Assembly (NCBI GenBank): GCA_023055425.1
Contig: JALGPY010000010.1
Coordinates: forward strand, 19,069,363 to 19,133,362
Origin: Linanthus parryae
Taxonomy: Eukaryota > Streptophyta > Magnoliopsida > Ericales > Polemoniaceae
Direction of reading: 5' to 3'
DNA length: 64,000 nt
In this document: positions 1 through 10,166 of the stretch, one piece after another
Layout of the letters: each line of letters starts with the position of its first letter
Numbering within the stretch: the stretch's first letter is position 1
Made by a program: the position numbers and the translations under genes
The notes under the pieces: generated by a model
Databases searched by the model: none
What the model was told of the DNA's origin: nothing
The model's input: only the letters and a program-made list of their open reading frames with translations

Positions 1-232
1 ACCAGTCTTCCACATGCACAACTGGGAAGAGCAAGGCCTGCCAGACTGGGACGAGAAATCTCTCGTCTGGCATTCAAATCACAGACGAGATAGGACTCGT
101 CCTAGTCTGGCATTTGATAGACTCGTGGGACGAGTAATCTCTCGTCTGGAATTCAAATCGCAGACGAGAGAGGACTCGTCCCAGTCTGGGGCGTGATAGA
201 CTCGTACGAGTACGATACTCAAAGATGAGAAG
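1..232. repeat. GACGAG/CTCGTC motif cluster, left (MULE subterminal repeats)
   Basis: The words GACGAG and CTCGTC, often extended to ACTGGGACGAG or CTCGTCCCAGT, occur about ten times in both orientations in 230 bases. Two roughly 80-base sub-units (starting near 43 and 123) are near copies. Similar clusters lie at 1,365-1,570 and 5,111-5,315, so the three bracket the MULE transposase. Dense short direct and inverted words near the ends are typical of plant DNA transposons. The outer end of the element may lie before the window. Confidence 0.7.
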
Positions 233-256
233 ACAAGGACGACAGAGACTAGCATA

Positions 257-277
257 CCCTAAACCCTAAACCCTAAA
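257..277 (+). repeat. Telomere-type (CCCTAAA)3 motif
   Basis: Three perfect units of the plant telomere word CCCTAAA. A matching triplet lies at 1,682-1,702, just before the transposase reading frame. This is far too short for an interstitial telomere. Telo-box motifs of this kind are common in plant leaders and promoters, so a promoter role is the simpler reading. Confidence 0.7.
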
Positions 278-316
278 ATCCTCTCTTATCATGAAAAAAT
301 AGTATTCAATATTGTT

Positions 317-1300
317 AAAAATGTTAATTGTAAGTCCTAAACCATATAATCAAGTAATCTAAACTATAAACTCAAAATCATACAATCATCATCTCTTAAT
401 AATGTAAAGCCTAAACCTTATACATACCATTAAACCATATATCATCCAAAAAAAATCCTACATTTGTAGACACTAAACACTAGAACCAACTAAGTATCAT
501 TCCTATAGCCACTAAAGATGTTAATTGTAATTCCTAAACCATATAATCATGTAATCTAAATTATAAACTCAAAATCATACAATCATCATCTCTTAATCAT
601 GTAAAGCCTAAACCTTATACATACCATTAAACCATATATCATCCAAACAAAATCCTATATTTGTAGACACTAAACACTAGAACCAACTAAGTATCATTCC
701 TATAGCCACTAAAGATGTTAATTGTAAGTCCTAAACCATATAATCATGTAATCTAAACTATAAACTCAAAATCATACAATCATCATCTCTTAATAATGTA
801 AAGCCTAAACCTTATACATACCATTAAACCATATATCATCCAAAAAAAATCCTACATTTGTAGACACTAAACACTAGAACCAACTAAGTATCATTCCTAT
901 AGCCACTAAAGATGTTAATTGTAATTCCTAAACCATATAATCATGTAATCTAAATTATAAACTCAAAATCATACAATCATCATCTCTTAATCATGTAAAG
1001 CCTAAACCTTATACATACCATTAAACCATATATCATCCAAACAAAATCCTATATTTGTAGACACTAAACACTAGAACCAACTAAGTATCATTCCTATAGC
1101 CACTAAAGATGTTAATTGTAAGTCCTAACCATATAATCATGTAATCTAAACTATAAACTCAAAATCATACAATCATCATCTCTTAATAATGTAAAGCCTA
1201 AACCTTATACATACCATTAAACCAACTAAGTATCATCTAAACACTAGAACCAACTAATTATCATTCCTATAGCTATTTAAAGTGTTATTAAATAATATTA
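317..1300 (+). repeat. 197-bp tandem repeat, five copies, alternating A/B types
   Basis: Units begin at the word TTAATTGTAA at about 323, 521, 718, 915 and 1,112, a period of 197-198 bases. Copies 1, 3 and 5 share variants (GTAAGTCC and TAATAATG) while copies 2 and 4 share others (GTAATTCC and TAATCATG). The array is therefore a higher-order repeat with a 394-base dimer. It is AT-rich, has no reading frame, and lies between two GACGAG clusters inside the presumed MULE. The last copy ends in a partial unit near 1,300. Confidence 0.85.
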
Positions 1301-1364
1301 AACCTGAATCCCTAAATCTTAGAACATCTAAGCATTTTAAGTAAACCCTAAGATTGTACACCTA

Positions 1365-1570
1365 AGACTGGGACGAGTATGCTCTTGTCCCAGTTAGAAA
1401 TACTGGGACGAGCATTTCCTCGTCTCAGTTGGCGTACCTGCTCGTCCTTGACACAAGTAAGGAGCAACCCAGCAGTCCTTACAAAATGTTGTCTCACTAA
1501 GACTGGGACGAGTGTGTGCTTGTCCCAGTCTTAAAATAAAAATATTGTCTCAGATGGTGGTGGTCCCTCT
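1365..1570. repeat. GACGAG/CTCGTC motif cluster, inner left
   Basis: ACTGGGACGAG recurs at about 1,370, 1,403 and 1,502, with inverted partners such as CTTGTCCCAGT and CTCGTC. The cluster sits between the 197-bp array and the transposase start, so it probably belongs to the 5' regulatory region of the MULE. Confidence 0.65.
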
Positions 1571-1681
1571 CGTCACTGTCTTCTCAGAAAAAAGTACAGA
1601 ACATTCTGTTTTTACTCTGCCAGACCAAACCCTAATATCATCCAAACCCTAAAATCATTCTCTCTCTTCCTACTATCCAAC

Positions 1682-1702
1682 CCCTAAACCCTAAACCCTA
1701 AA
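1682..1702 (+). promoter_or_regulatory. Telo-box (CCCTAAA)3 upstream of MULE transposase
   Basis: Three CCCTAAA units lie 27 bases before the ATG at 1,729, followed by CT-rich sequence. Telo-boxes next to pyrimidine tracts are known in plant 5' leaders, so this probably marks the transposase promoter or leader. Function is inferred from position only. Confidence 0.4.
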
Positions 1703-1728
1703 ATAATTCTCTCTCTTCACATGTAGAA

Positions 1729-4193
1729 ATGGTGAGAAAATTGATGTTCTGTGCTGTTTGGAATGGTGAATGGACGCGTGCCGAAGGTAGACACATATAC
1801 ATAGGTCAGGCAGTGAAGAAAGCAGTTTTCAAGATAATCCAAGGCATTATCGTCGAATCTTTGGAGCATGAAGTTTCGGTCAGAATGGATACATATTGTC
1901 CGCCTACCAAAAAGGTGGTCTTATGTTATCATTTCCAATTTCCAGATGCTAACTTGATCGAGCCTAATATCCTCACTAAAGATTTTAAAATCAAAGATAT
2001 CTTTGATACTACGGAAAAGGGATCTATTGTAACCATGTACATCACGTTAAAGGATTTGGTGGATCAACAATACATAAATGCTGACGTTGCTGACCAGGAT
2101 TTGGTGGATCAAACTGAAACCCTTAACAGTCAGTTGGTTCCTTTGAGCCCCCCTTACATACCGCGAGGATTATTCAGGGTATCGAGATACTCGCCGAGGA
2201 TCATGACGAAGACAGGGTAGCATATAATGCAATAGATCTCACTCCATCGTCTTTGGTTCACCGTAACGACATTGTGCAATTAGCTGACAAAGATATGGTT
2301 GACACTAATGAGTCAATGGAGCAAACTAATCTTGCATTGGCAACTGTTGCGGTAGATTGTACAGAGAGTCGTGGACAGACTGGTGTGGGAAGGCTAGACG
2401 GTCTGGAAATTGAGATGAAAGGTTTGTATACTGGGAGGGCGTTGTCCCACCATATCAGAACGGTTGCAGGTTTGAAGAGATGAACTTTTTTACGTTTATA
2501 AGAGAGACAAGACTCGTATTATACTGCGGTGCTTGAATCTGGAATGCAAATGGATGCTTGGGGCGTACAAGCATAAAGATTCCGTGCACTACCTGGTGAA
2601 GAAACATAACCCCATTCACACATTTACGGCATGCAGCATAGATGGGAAGCACAGTAACATTAATAGCGACGTAATCGCGCAGGAATTGCTGGGAAGGATG
2701 GGCCAAACAAAAAAGACACCCACAATCAGTGAAGTACAGAACATCACCTTAAGAATGGGAAGTAATATCGTACTGGCCGGCATGGTATGCACGTCTAAGG
2801 GCCAAAAAGATGATCCAGGGTACTCATGCTCAAAATTACGCCGATCTTCCCGTGTTCATGTCATTATGTGAAATCCTGAACCCCGGTACTAAATGGGATA
2901 TGGGAGTGGACGAATGTGGTGTTTTCTTGTACTGCTTCCTTGCGTTCGGGGCACAAATTCAGGGGATACCGTATATGCGACCCGTAATTGTCATTGACAT
3001 GTCGCACCTGAAGAAAGAACCCCTGCAATTGGTCGTATGCACAATGGGTGATAGCGAGAAACAGTGCTATCCCATTGCATGGGGACTAGTGGACAAGGAG
3101 AACACCGCTGCATGGACTTGGTTCTTAAACATACTGAGGTTAATTGACAAGGATCACGATGAGTTGAAATCGTTTCAGATCGACACCAGGCTATCATCAA
3201 TTCAATCAAGGCCGTGTACCCCTTATCCAACCACGTCCACTGCTATTACCATTTGAAAATGAACGCTCTGTCGCATTACAATACACAAAAGTGGGTGCCT
3301 CATTACCACGATGCGACCTATACATTTGATAAGGATGCGTGTGAGTCACATCTGATAGACATGGGTATTGAGTGCGACCGTGTAAACGGCGTTAACCACA
3401 AGACCGTCGAACGTTACTTACGGGATGCCAGTCTAGAGAAATGGGCAAGGTCGTATTGTAAAACAGCATGGTTTGAGATGCTTACATCCAACCATGCTGA
3501 GTCTATTAACTCGTGCCTGCTGCCGACCCGGTCTGACAAAGCCCTTACAATGTTCTCCCAAATATGCGACCATCAGAGCGAGTGGCACCAAAAAAAACAA
3601 AACTTGGGCATTGACATGGGAGACACCTACCTGACTGCAAAAAGGGAGAAAAGAATGTTGAGTCGTTCTTTAAAGTTTATAGGTTTTCGCGTGCGAGCAA
3701 TTTCAGAGTCTGTGTATGAAGTCCGCGGTAATCATCTGAAAACTCATATCGTGGAATTCAAACAAGGACATTGCCTCGGAACCTGCACGTGCTGAAAATA
3801 CCAACATATGTGGTTCTCGTGTGTACATGCGTGTTCTTGTGTAAAAGAACTCAGAAAACTTGGCCGTTACAATGTCGACCATGATATGAAGGTCATGTAC
3901 GACCACACCAGCGTGTTCTATTCACTGGACTACTACAATCTGGCTTATGCAGGTACAATTAAGACTCCTCCCAACCCAGCAACGTGGGACACAAGCGAAG
4001 TACCTGCACACATAAAAACATTCGCCCACTTCCACCGAAGAAAGTGGTAACAGTTGGGAGGGACAAGGAGAAAAGACACAAGCCAATGGTCGAAACCGTG
4101 CGTGAAAAGAAGCGAGTAACAGGAACGTACGGATGTAGCCATTGCCATGTAAAAGGGCATACCAGAAAGATTTGCCATCAATTGAAAAATTAA
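1729..4193 (+). pseudogene. Mutator-like (MULE) transposase, broken
   Basis: The reading frame moves between frames but covers a whole MuDR-type transposase. An N-terminal region (1,729-2,220) is followed by a FLYWCH-like part at 2,533-2,700 (CKWMLGAYKH...). The MULE catalytic domain follows: VIDMSHLK near 2,990 supplies the first Asp, then the DRHQAI block near 3,178 and the CYYHLKMN block near 3,240. The SWIM zinc finger at 3,770-3,835 reads CTC...CVH. A zinc knuckle (CSHCHVKGHTRKIC) lies at 4,131-4,172. Frameshifts lie near 2,165, 2,480, 2,800, 3,178 and 4,000, and an in-frame TGA at 3,793 interrupts SWIM. Such enzymes cut at terminal inverted repeats and move the element; this copy cannot make a full protein. 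Family is secure; exon structure was not worked out, so some frame changes could be introns. Confidence 0.88.
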
Positions 4194-4469
4194 TGTTGTG
4201 ATAGAAGCCGTTGTTCTTCGTTCTTTGTAATTCCAAGTTCGCAACCTCTTATGATGATTGTGCAAACAATATATCTTTTGTCTCGATCAATTATTGCGTT
4301 TTTTAATATAAATATGCATTTTATTACATAAATAAAAAATTTATTTTTTAAATTTATTGACAAAGAGGAAAACTTTGATACATTGTAAAACTGTTACATG
4401 TTTTAAATTTTGATACATTTCTTACAAAAACTGTTACATTTTTCAAGACTGTATCAAAATTATTACAAT

Positions 4470-4501
4470 TTCTAGAAAACATACATGCATGTTTTCTAGA
4501 A
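4470..4501. repeat. Perfect 13-bp hairpin downstream of MULE transposase
   Basis: TTCTAGAAAACAT (4,470-4,482) is followed by a 6-base loop and its exact complement (4,489-4,501). Weaker inverted matches built on TATCAAAATTATTACA extend outward on both sides, giving a larger imperfect foldback of about 100 bases. It lies between the transposase and the acidic ORF. Confidence 0.75.
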
Positions 4502-4646
4502 AATGTATCCAAATTATTACATTTTCTAGAAAACATGCTAAACATAACCCGACACATGAACCTAAAATCTATCTCCGTCTCTTCATCTACCCAGGAAGCA
4601 TCTACAAAAGCCACCGCTCTCTCCTCCAAAACTCACCATATCTGAA

Positions 4647-5015
4647 ATGGCAAAGAAAAAGCTACCAAAGGAGTGAGAAAGCGACGAGGAGGAAAGTGAA
4701 AGGTCCAAGGAAAGTGACGAAGAAGAGGAAGCGGAAACGGACGAAGAAGATGAAGACAGTGAAGACACCGACAGTGATGCAGAAATTACAGCATCTTTCA
4801 TGGCAAAAAGGGGCTCCGAAATGACTCAGTACACTGAAGATGAAGAGGAAGAAGATGATGATGACTCGGTGGTTTCTCCGCCATCTCCGCCATCTCCGCC
4901 GCTGAACAAAAGAAACAGAGACGACAGCAGTGAAGAAGAAGATCCGGAACTGTGGCCTGGCAAACCAAAAAAACCCAAAAAATGTAATCTATCTTCAGTG
5001 TTTTTAAGATTTTAA
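4647..5015 (+). pseudogene. Acidic Asp/Glu/Ser-rich accessory ORF of the MULE
   Basis: From the ATG at 4,647 one frame runs to TAA at 5,015, about 122 codons, broken only by a TGA at codon 10. The product is dominated by Glu, Asp and Ser runs (EEESERSKESDEEEEAE, DEEEEDDDDS), then PPSPPSPP, then a basic Lys/Pro tail (KPKKPKK). No domain is recognised. It lies on the same strand as the transposase and before the right-hand GACGAG cluster, so it is probably a second gene of the element or the end of its transposase transcript. A chance low-complexity frame is possible, but the acidic-then-basic design over 120 codons argues for former coding. Confidence 0.5.
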
Positions 5016-5110
5016 TGTAATGAACTGTTTTGTTTCCATTTTCAATGTTATGACTGTTCATCTTTCTGAAGTTGTTTCGTATTTTTTCTGGAAAAACACA
5101 GTTTCTGTGT

Positions 5111-5315
5111 TAGACGAGCAGTTGCTCGTCCCAGTGTAGACTGCTCGTCTCAGTATCAGTATGACAATATACTTAGACGAGCAGAACTCTCGTCTCAGTA
5201 TATTTCCACACTGAGACGAGCAATCAAGAATGAGACGAGGGAATACAAACAAGGACGAGCATTAACTAGGAAGAGAAACAACTGGGACGAGCAAACAAGT
5301 CTCACGTCCTAGTTG
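5111..5315. repeat. GACGAG/CTCGTC motif cluster, right (MULE subterminal repeats)
   Basis: About a dozen GACGAG or CTCGTC words in both orientations, with cores such as AGACGAGCAG, GCTCGTCCCAGT and ACTGGGACGAGC. The last pair near 5,281-5,315 (ACTGGGACGAGC and ACGTCCTAGTTGTT) forms an inverted repeat and probably lies close to the right end of the element. No clean terminal inverted repeat with a 9-bp target duplication could be fixed by eye. Confidence 0.65.
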
Positions 5316-6348
5316 TTAAGAAGGGAGAAGAGAGAGTTTTGTTTTAAAAATAAAGTTAATTAAAAGATAATTGAATTAGTTACAATGGTTAACCCTAAGT
5401 CAGGTCAACAAATACCAGTTCACCAGACGGGTAGGACGCCAATTCTTTCTCTTCTCCCTGAGGAACCCATCGCCTCTCCCTCGGCGCCGTCGCCTCCTCC
5501 ACACAACCCGAACCAGACACCGGAGAAGAAACCAGAAGATGACATCTACATCAAGACTTCGAAACCGCAGGGTTCGTTGGTGACAGAGAGACCGAGGAAG
5601 TGTCCTTGAACGGCGACGCGGCAGGGGATGCTCCGATCTGCTTCATGGCGGTCGAAGGTTGAGCACGGCGACGATGGCAAGGGAGGTTGAGATCCATATG
5701 GCAAGGGATGCTCCGATTTGTTCGTCTTCCGTTCATCTTCTTTCTCCTCATTTGTTTTCTTCTTCTTTTCTCATCCATCTTCTTCTTCTTGTAGATTAAT
5801 GTTGGTGGCGATTTGTTGTTAGTGGTGATCTGAATATATATATATATATATATTTAGATCTGAGTACATAACTTTTAGATCTGAATATATATATTTTTTT
5901 TGATTTGTTGGTGGTGATTTGTTGTTGGTGGTGATCTGAGTAAATTGGTATGTTGCTGTGAAATTGTTGGTGGTAGTTGATGTCGGTGGTGGTGGCGGCG
6001 TGGCTGTCGGTGGTGGTGGATGTCTGGTGGAGTGGTGTGGTGAGGTGGTGGTAGCTTATTGTCAAGAGAGAGTGGTGGCACGTATGTAATTCTCACACTG
6101 AAGTAGGGGCATTTTGGTCATTCTGCCTCTACTCTTAAAACCCACGCCCAGTCGCAATGGGTAGAAAGAGTAGAGACAAAGTGGTACTTCATCATTTAAA
6201 AACAAGTTCTAGTAATTGTTTGTTAAGTACTTCATGATTAAAAAATTATTGTAATTTTTATCGTATACTAGATGTTTTAAATTTAATTTTACATTTTTTG
6301 TTTCATAGTTAATTGTTTTTCAATATGAAATAACAATCAATACACTAT
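5316..6348. other. Unassigned spacer with one short ORF and a TA microsatellite
   Basis: A 74-codon frame (5,385-5,609) rich in Pro and Ser has no recognised domain and could be a captured gene fragment. A (TA)n run lies near 5,832-5,852. GGTGG-rich sequence at 5,905-6,060 gives His/Thr-rich shadow frames on the minus strand. The rest is AT-rich with no support for a gene. Confidence 0.4.
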
Positions 6349-6632
6349 GGCCTTGTTTGGGCGCGGATAAGTTATGTAAGGATAATACTTATGCTGGGAT
6401 AAGAAGCAAGAAAAGTATGCTGTCTGATAAGCCCCGATAAGATATTCTGGCTATCTGTGTTTGTGTGCTGTCGGATAAGTAGGATATGATGAAGGGTCAA
6501 TGTGAAAATGACGATCTTGCCATGCATTGTCGCGATTTTGAATTCGTAGATGTCCGTGTTATAATTTGTCATTAAAATACAAGAATTAACTAAACATACG
6601 TTGATAAACTTAAAGAACAAACTATATTGTTA

Positions 6633-6664
6633 AATAATTTGGTTAATTATTTAACCAAATTATT
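6633..6664. repeat. Perfect 14-bp AT-rich hairpin
   Basis: AATAATTTGGTTAA, a 4-base loop, then its exact complement. It sits just outside the left arm of the large LTR palindrome that follows. Confidence 0.8.
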
Positions 6665-6668
6665 GGAA

Positions 6669-7700
6669 AATGGTGATGCAGGAAGAAATTTGCCAATTTC
6701 AGAGAAGCTGTTTTGGTCCATACGCAGAATCAGAGGCAGAATTGAAGGATTGATGAACGGGATTGAACCATGCATGAATCTGACCAGAAACGACGTTCTA
6801 GAGATAACTCGTGACGTCACGAGCACCATGCTAATTTGGCCAAATTCGGCTGTTTAGGGCACGAAATCGCCAAATTTGCTATAATTATCCTTTTCTTAAT
6901 TAGGAGGTCAAATTAAACCCGATTTGGGTCAATCTTTTTCCAGCATGTTTTTCTTTAGTAGGACTTTAATTAAGAATAATTACTGAGATTTTGCTATTTT
7001 TAGGTGAATTTTAGGTTCAGCTATTTATACCCGGCTTGTGGGTAAATTTCGGGAGAGACTTTGATATTGATTATTTCAGAATTTTAGAGAGCTTCGTGCC
7101 TTAGTGTCTTTGCCATTTTCATTGTTGATTCCGCTGTGATCCCTCGCTTGGGAAATAACCCGGCGTCAGTTAACTGACGCCGGGTTAAACACCGAGCAGG
7201 GAATCACAGCGGAATCAATAATGAAAAGGAAAAGAACTAGGGCACGAAGCTCTCTAGAGTTATGAATAATTTCAATAATCAAAGTCTAAGTCGAAACTTA
7301 CCCACAAGCCGGGTATAAATAGCTGAAAATTATAATTATTTCAAATATAGTAAAAATCCTAAAATTAATGCTAAATAATAATACTAACCTAATAAAACAC
7401 TCAGCTAGAAGATTTACCCAAATCGGGTTCAAATCAAAATCCTAATTAATAAATAAATATTCTGAAAAATATAAAACTGTCAATTTCGACCCTTAAACAG
7501 TCGATTTTGGCCAAATCGAGGCGGCGCCCGTGATAAATCACATGGTTGTTTTTAGAATATCGTGTCTAGTCAAAATTATGTATGGTTCGACCCGAATCTT
7601 CAATCCTTCAATTCTGCCCCTGATTCTGCGTTTTGACCAAAACAGTATTTCTGCAACTAACGAGAATTTCCATGAAATTTGTCATGCATCAAATGGTGAA
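6669..7700. repeat. Inverted dimer of a Ty3/gypsy LTR, joined end to end
   Basis: The left arm (6,669-7,171, plus) and right arm (7,172-7,700, minus) are both diverged copies of the LTR seen at 37,100-37,767, sharing its AACGCAGAATCAGAGGCAGA, TTTATACCCGGCTTGTGGGT and GAGAGCTTCGTGCC words. They meet at a perfect 30-bp palindrome (7,157-7,186). In the 37-kb copy the LTR ends in GGCGTCA followed by GTT and then the primer-binding site. Here each arm ends in GGCGTCA plus GTT and then meets the other. Arms are about 80-85% alike by eye, with small indels. Confidence 0.85.
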
Positions 7701-8368
7701 CTCGTGCCAGTTCCGTATTCAGGTCATGAGAGCTCCGGTTTCACCTTCTCCTCCTCATCTGGTATGTAGTATTGGATCGGAGATCGATGGCGATCCAGGG
7801 ATGATGGTGCTCTTGGTGGGTTTATTGATGGCTTGCGATGGTTGATGTTGTGATTCTGATCTCGTATAAAGAAGAACGAAGGTGAAGGCAAAGTCTTGCT
7901 CACCAGAGTTGATGGTGGGTTTCACTAGTTTTGGTCGGATCCCATGGAGGAATCGATTGGTGCTGGGTGTGGTTTCAGGCTTTCTCCGGAGAAGATGGTG
8001 AATTGGGTATTTGGGTTTCGGTGGTATTGTATGTGCGGCAGTTTTGGTGAATTGGAGGTGTGATTTTAGGGAGATTGGTGGATGGGTTGTTGGCAGTGAT
8101 ATGAGTTGCTGGCATTGGCGGGCAGATGGTTAAGGGGTTGGATTCAGGGTGAAGGTATGAGGGTATTTTGGTAAAAGAAATTAGTGAGTTTTGCTGCTTC
8201 CCCTTATCTGACCTTATATCTCGGAGGAGGTGGTATATATTTTATTTACAAAATTTAAAAAGTTATGCTGGGAGTATAACTTATGCTCCCTCCTATACCA
8301 GCACCCAAACGATGAATAAAAAAGGAAGAGCATAAGTTATGTTATGCTGCTACCCAAACGAGGCCTAT

Positions 8369-8893
8369 CAGAGTAGTAGGAGACAAAAATTCGGTTAAAA
8401 GAAGTTCAAAAAAGTGAATCAAATGGAGCTTAAGTTACCAAATGAACAGTAGCTGGTAAATTAGCAACTACGGTTGGATTTGAAGATCAGAAGCAACAAT
8501 CACCGTTCGAATAGCTAACCGTTTCCTTTCAAAATTTCAGTCCACTTAAGTATAACAACGTTGTCCCATTAAGGAATATGACGCCATCAGGTCTTTCCAT
8601 CCAAGTTTGCTAGCTGATTCGCTATTAGTTATTCTTTTTTACCCTTCATTATGTTAGTTTTCTACCACATACCAAGTTGTTATCTTGGGATGTGTGCCCC
8701 CATGTAAACGGCCACATATGAGTTGTGTTGGTTGTTTAAAGGAATAAGTTCATTTCTTATGTGAAATTTTCTCTCAATCCTCTCCTCTCTTTATCTCTCT
8801 ATTATTTCTCTTCTCTCTCTATGAATTGAAGGCTACGAAACCCTATATTCCACTCGAATTTAGGAGGGTTTAGCAAGAAATTGACCGGATCCG
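8369..8893. other. Spacer, no gene seen
   Basis: AT-rich, with a pyrimidine-rich CTCTCT stretch at 8,770-8,820. It separates the Harbinger-type element from the first SIRE-like element. No frame or repeat structure is worth calling. Confidence 0.5.
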
Positions 8894-10117
8894 TGTTCAA
8901 GGTCCTGACTGTAAGTTCAGCTTGTTTTAAAGGCTTGAAATTGGTTTCAAATGTTTAAAACACATGATGCAGTTTTCAGCATGAACTTAGGGGGAGCTTT
9001 TGATTTTATTCTAACTCCTGATCCTCTATGATTGATTATATGTTATTTGATGATGAAAGACAAATCATTATGTTACTCTAAACTGTGATTAATCTATCTG
9101 TTTGACTAAGCTTTTGCAGGGATATACAATTACCTATTTTGCAGGAATTAGTTCCTAAACTGAATGTTGCAAAAAAGGAAACTAAGCTGTTGATCTGATT
9201 CTGTGCTGCCTCAATCTGACCTGTACCTTCCTAACACACTCTTGAACAAAGTCAAAGACAGTGTCCTTGAAGATACTGAGCAACTAGCCGTTGGAGGAAG
9301 CTGTTAGAAGAGTCAAGATTTGAAGCTATCTTGTAGGAAAGTTTGTTAAGAAGATCCTGAAGATCTTCTATTCAAACTGGCTGCTTACAAGATGGAATTG
9401 CTGAAGAATTTCGATAAAGAAATACACAAAGACATTCATACACTACAGAGGATTGACAAGCAACCAAGAAGCAAATCTACATCTTTCAATCCAATCATAT
9501 GAAGAGTTGTTCATACTCACTGAGATATAGTTCTCAGTGTTCTTCCTTTTGATCTTAATTTTTGTATATCATTTAGATAAAACTTATATTTATTATTCTC
9601 GTGGATTGTTCAAAGTGAACAATAGAGAATTCTTATTGAATCAGTTAGCTAGAGCAGGTACTAAATGGGTTAGTGAGAACCACAAGCTGTAACAGAGTAA
9701 GGCATCTCTCTGTGCTTGAGATCTAGGGCTAGCTTTTGATTAATAAGAATTGAGTTGTGAATCCTGCAGGGATTAAGTCCCTAAGGTAGAGTCGTAGGTC
9801 CAAGTGGACTGAACTCTATAACTCACTGTGTCACTTGCTTTCACTTTGCTGTTATTTACTTAGCTTACTGCACAAAACAGGTTTCCTTTCAAGGGCTTGA
9901 AACTCATTTCAAGGCCTTGAAAACTTTCAGCTCTCTCTTTACTTTCTGTTTTGACTCCAAGGACTTGAAACTTATTTCACGGCCTTGAAATACTTGCTGC
10001 ACTTCATAATCATCTTTGAAACTACTCTTTTAAACAAAGTTACAAAAGTTTCCATACTCTATTAAACCCCCTTCTAGAGTATTAATCGTGTTGTTATTCC
10101 TACATTACTGTCTTTCA
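8894..10117 (+). repeat. 5' LTR of SIRE-like copy 1
   Basis: The right edge is firm: it ends TCTTTCA just before the primer-binding site, as copy 2 ends ACTTTCA. Shared blocks with the copy 2 LTR include the AAGTGAACAA block near 9,614, ACCACAAGCTGTA near 9,680 and ACCCCCTTCTAGAGTATT near 10,065. The left edge is a guess at TGTTCAAGG; about 1.2 kb in length. The LTR carries several copies of the CAAGGCCTTGA-type word (near 9,893, 9,911, 9,957 and 9,979). Confidence 0.65.
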
Positions 10118-10119
10118 AT

Positions 10120-10131
10120 TGGTATAAGAGC
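10120..10131 (+). other. Primer-binding site (degenerate)
   Basis: TGGTATAAGAGC differs from the initiator-Met tRNA complement TGGTATCAGAGC at one base and lies two bases after the LTR end. It is the minus-strand primer site of copy 1. Confidence 0.7.
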
Positions 10132-10166
10132 TTGAATCACTGCATAGATCTAACAATCTTGTGATT

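Larger units (their letters stand above)
6349..8365. mobile_element. TIR element, probable PIF/Harbinger type, non-autonomous
   Basis: Ends are GGCCTTGTTTGGG (from 6,349) and CCCAAACGAGGCC (to 8,365), inverted copies with further subterminal similarity (repeated ATAAGTTATG and ACTTATGCT words). TAT flanks both sides (6,346-6,348 and 8,366-8,368), fitting a 3-bp target duplication. GGCC-GTTTGG ends are usual in plant Harbinger-type MITEs. No transposase is present. The interior holds a palindromic pair of LTR ends (6,669-7,700) and about 650 bases of unassigned, G-rich sequence that could be a captured fragment. Confidence 0.6.

Noticed and set aside
1..232. Hammerhead ribozyme (retrozyme) in the GACGAG-rich sequence
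   Set aside because: The CTGATGA core and the paired GAAA needed for the fold are not present; only the GACGAG word is repeated.
257..277. Interstitial telomere
   Set aside because: Only three CCCTAAA units; such triplets recur at 1,682 and 26,353 in leaders, which fits telo-boxes.
317..1300. Regular repeats suggesting a CRISPR-like array
   Set aside because: The 197-bp units are contiguous with no unique spacers, the DNA is plant nuclear, and the alternation pattern is that of a tandem satellite.
4583..4801. Ser-rich minus-strand frame opposite the acidic ORF
   Set aside because: It is the complement of the Glu/Asp/Ser-coding strand; the plus frame has the start codon, the element orientation and the longer continuity.
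5875..6096. His/Thr-rich proteins on the minus strand
   Set aside because: These are translations of a GGTGGTGG-type simple-sequence region and lack any domain.
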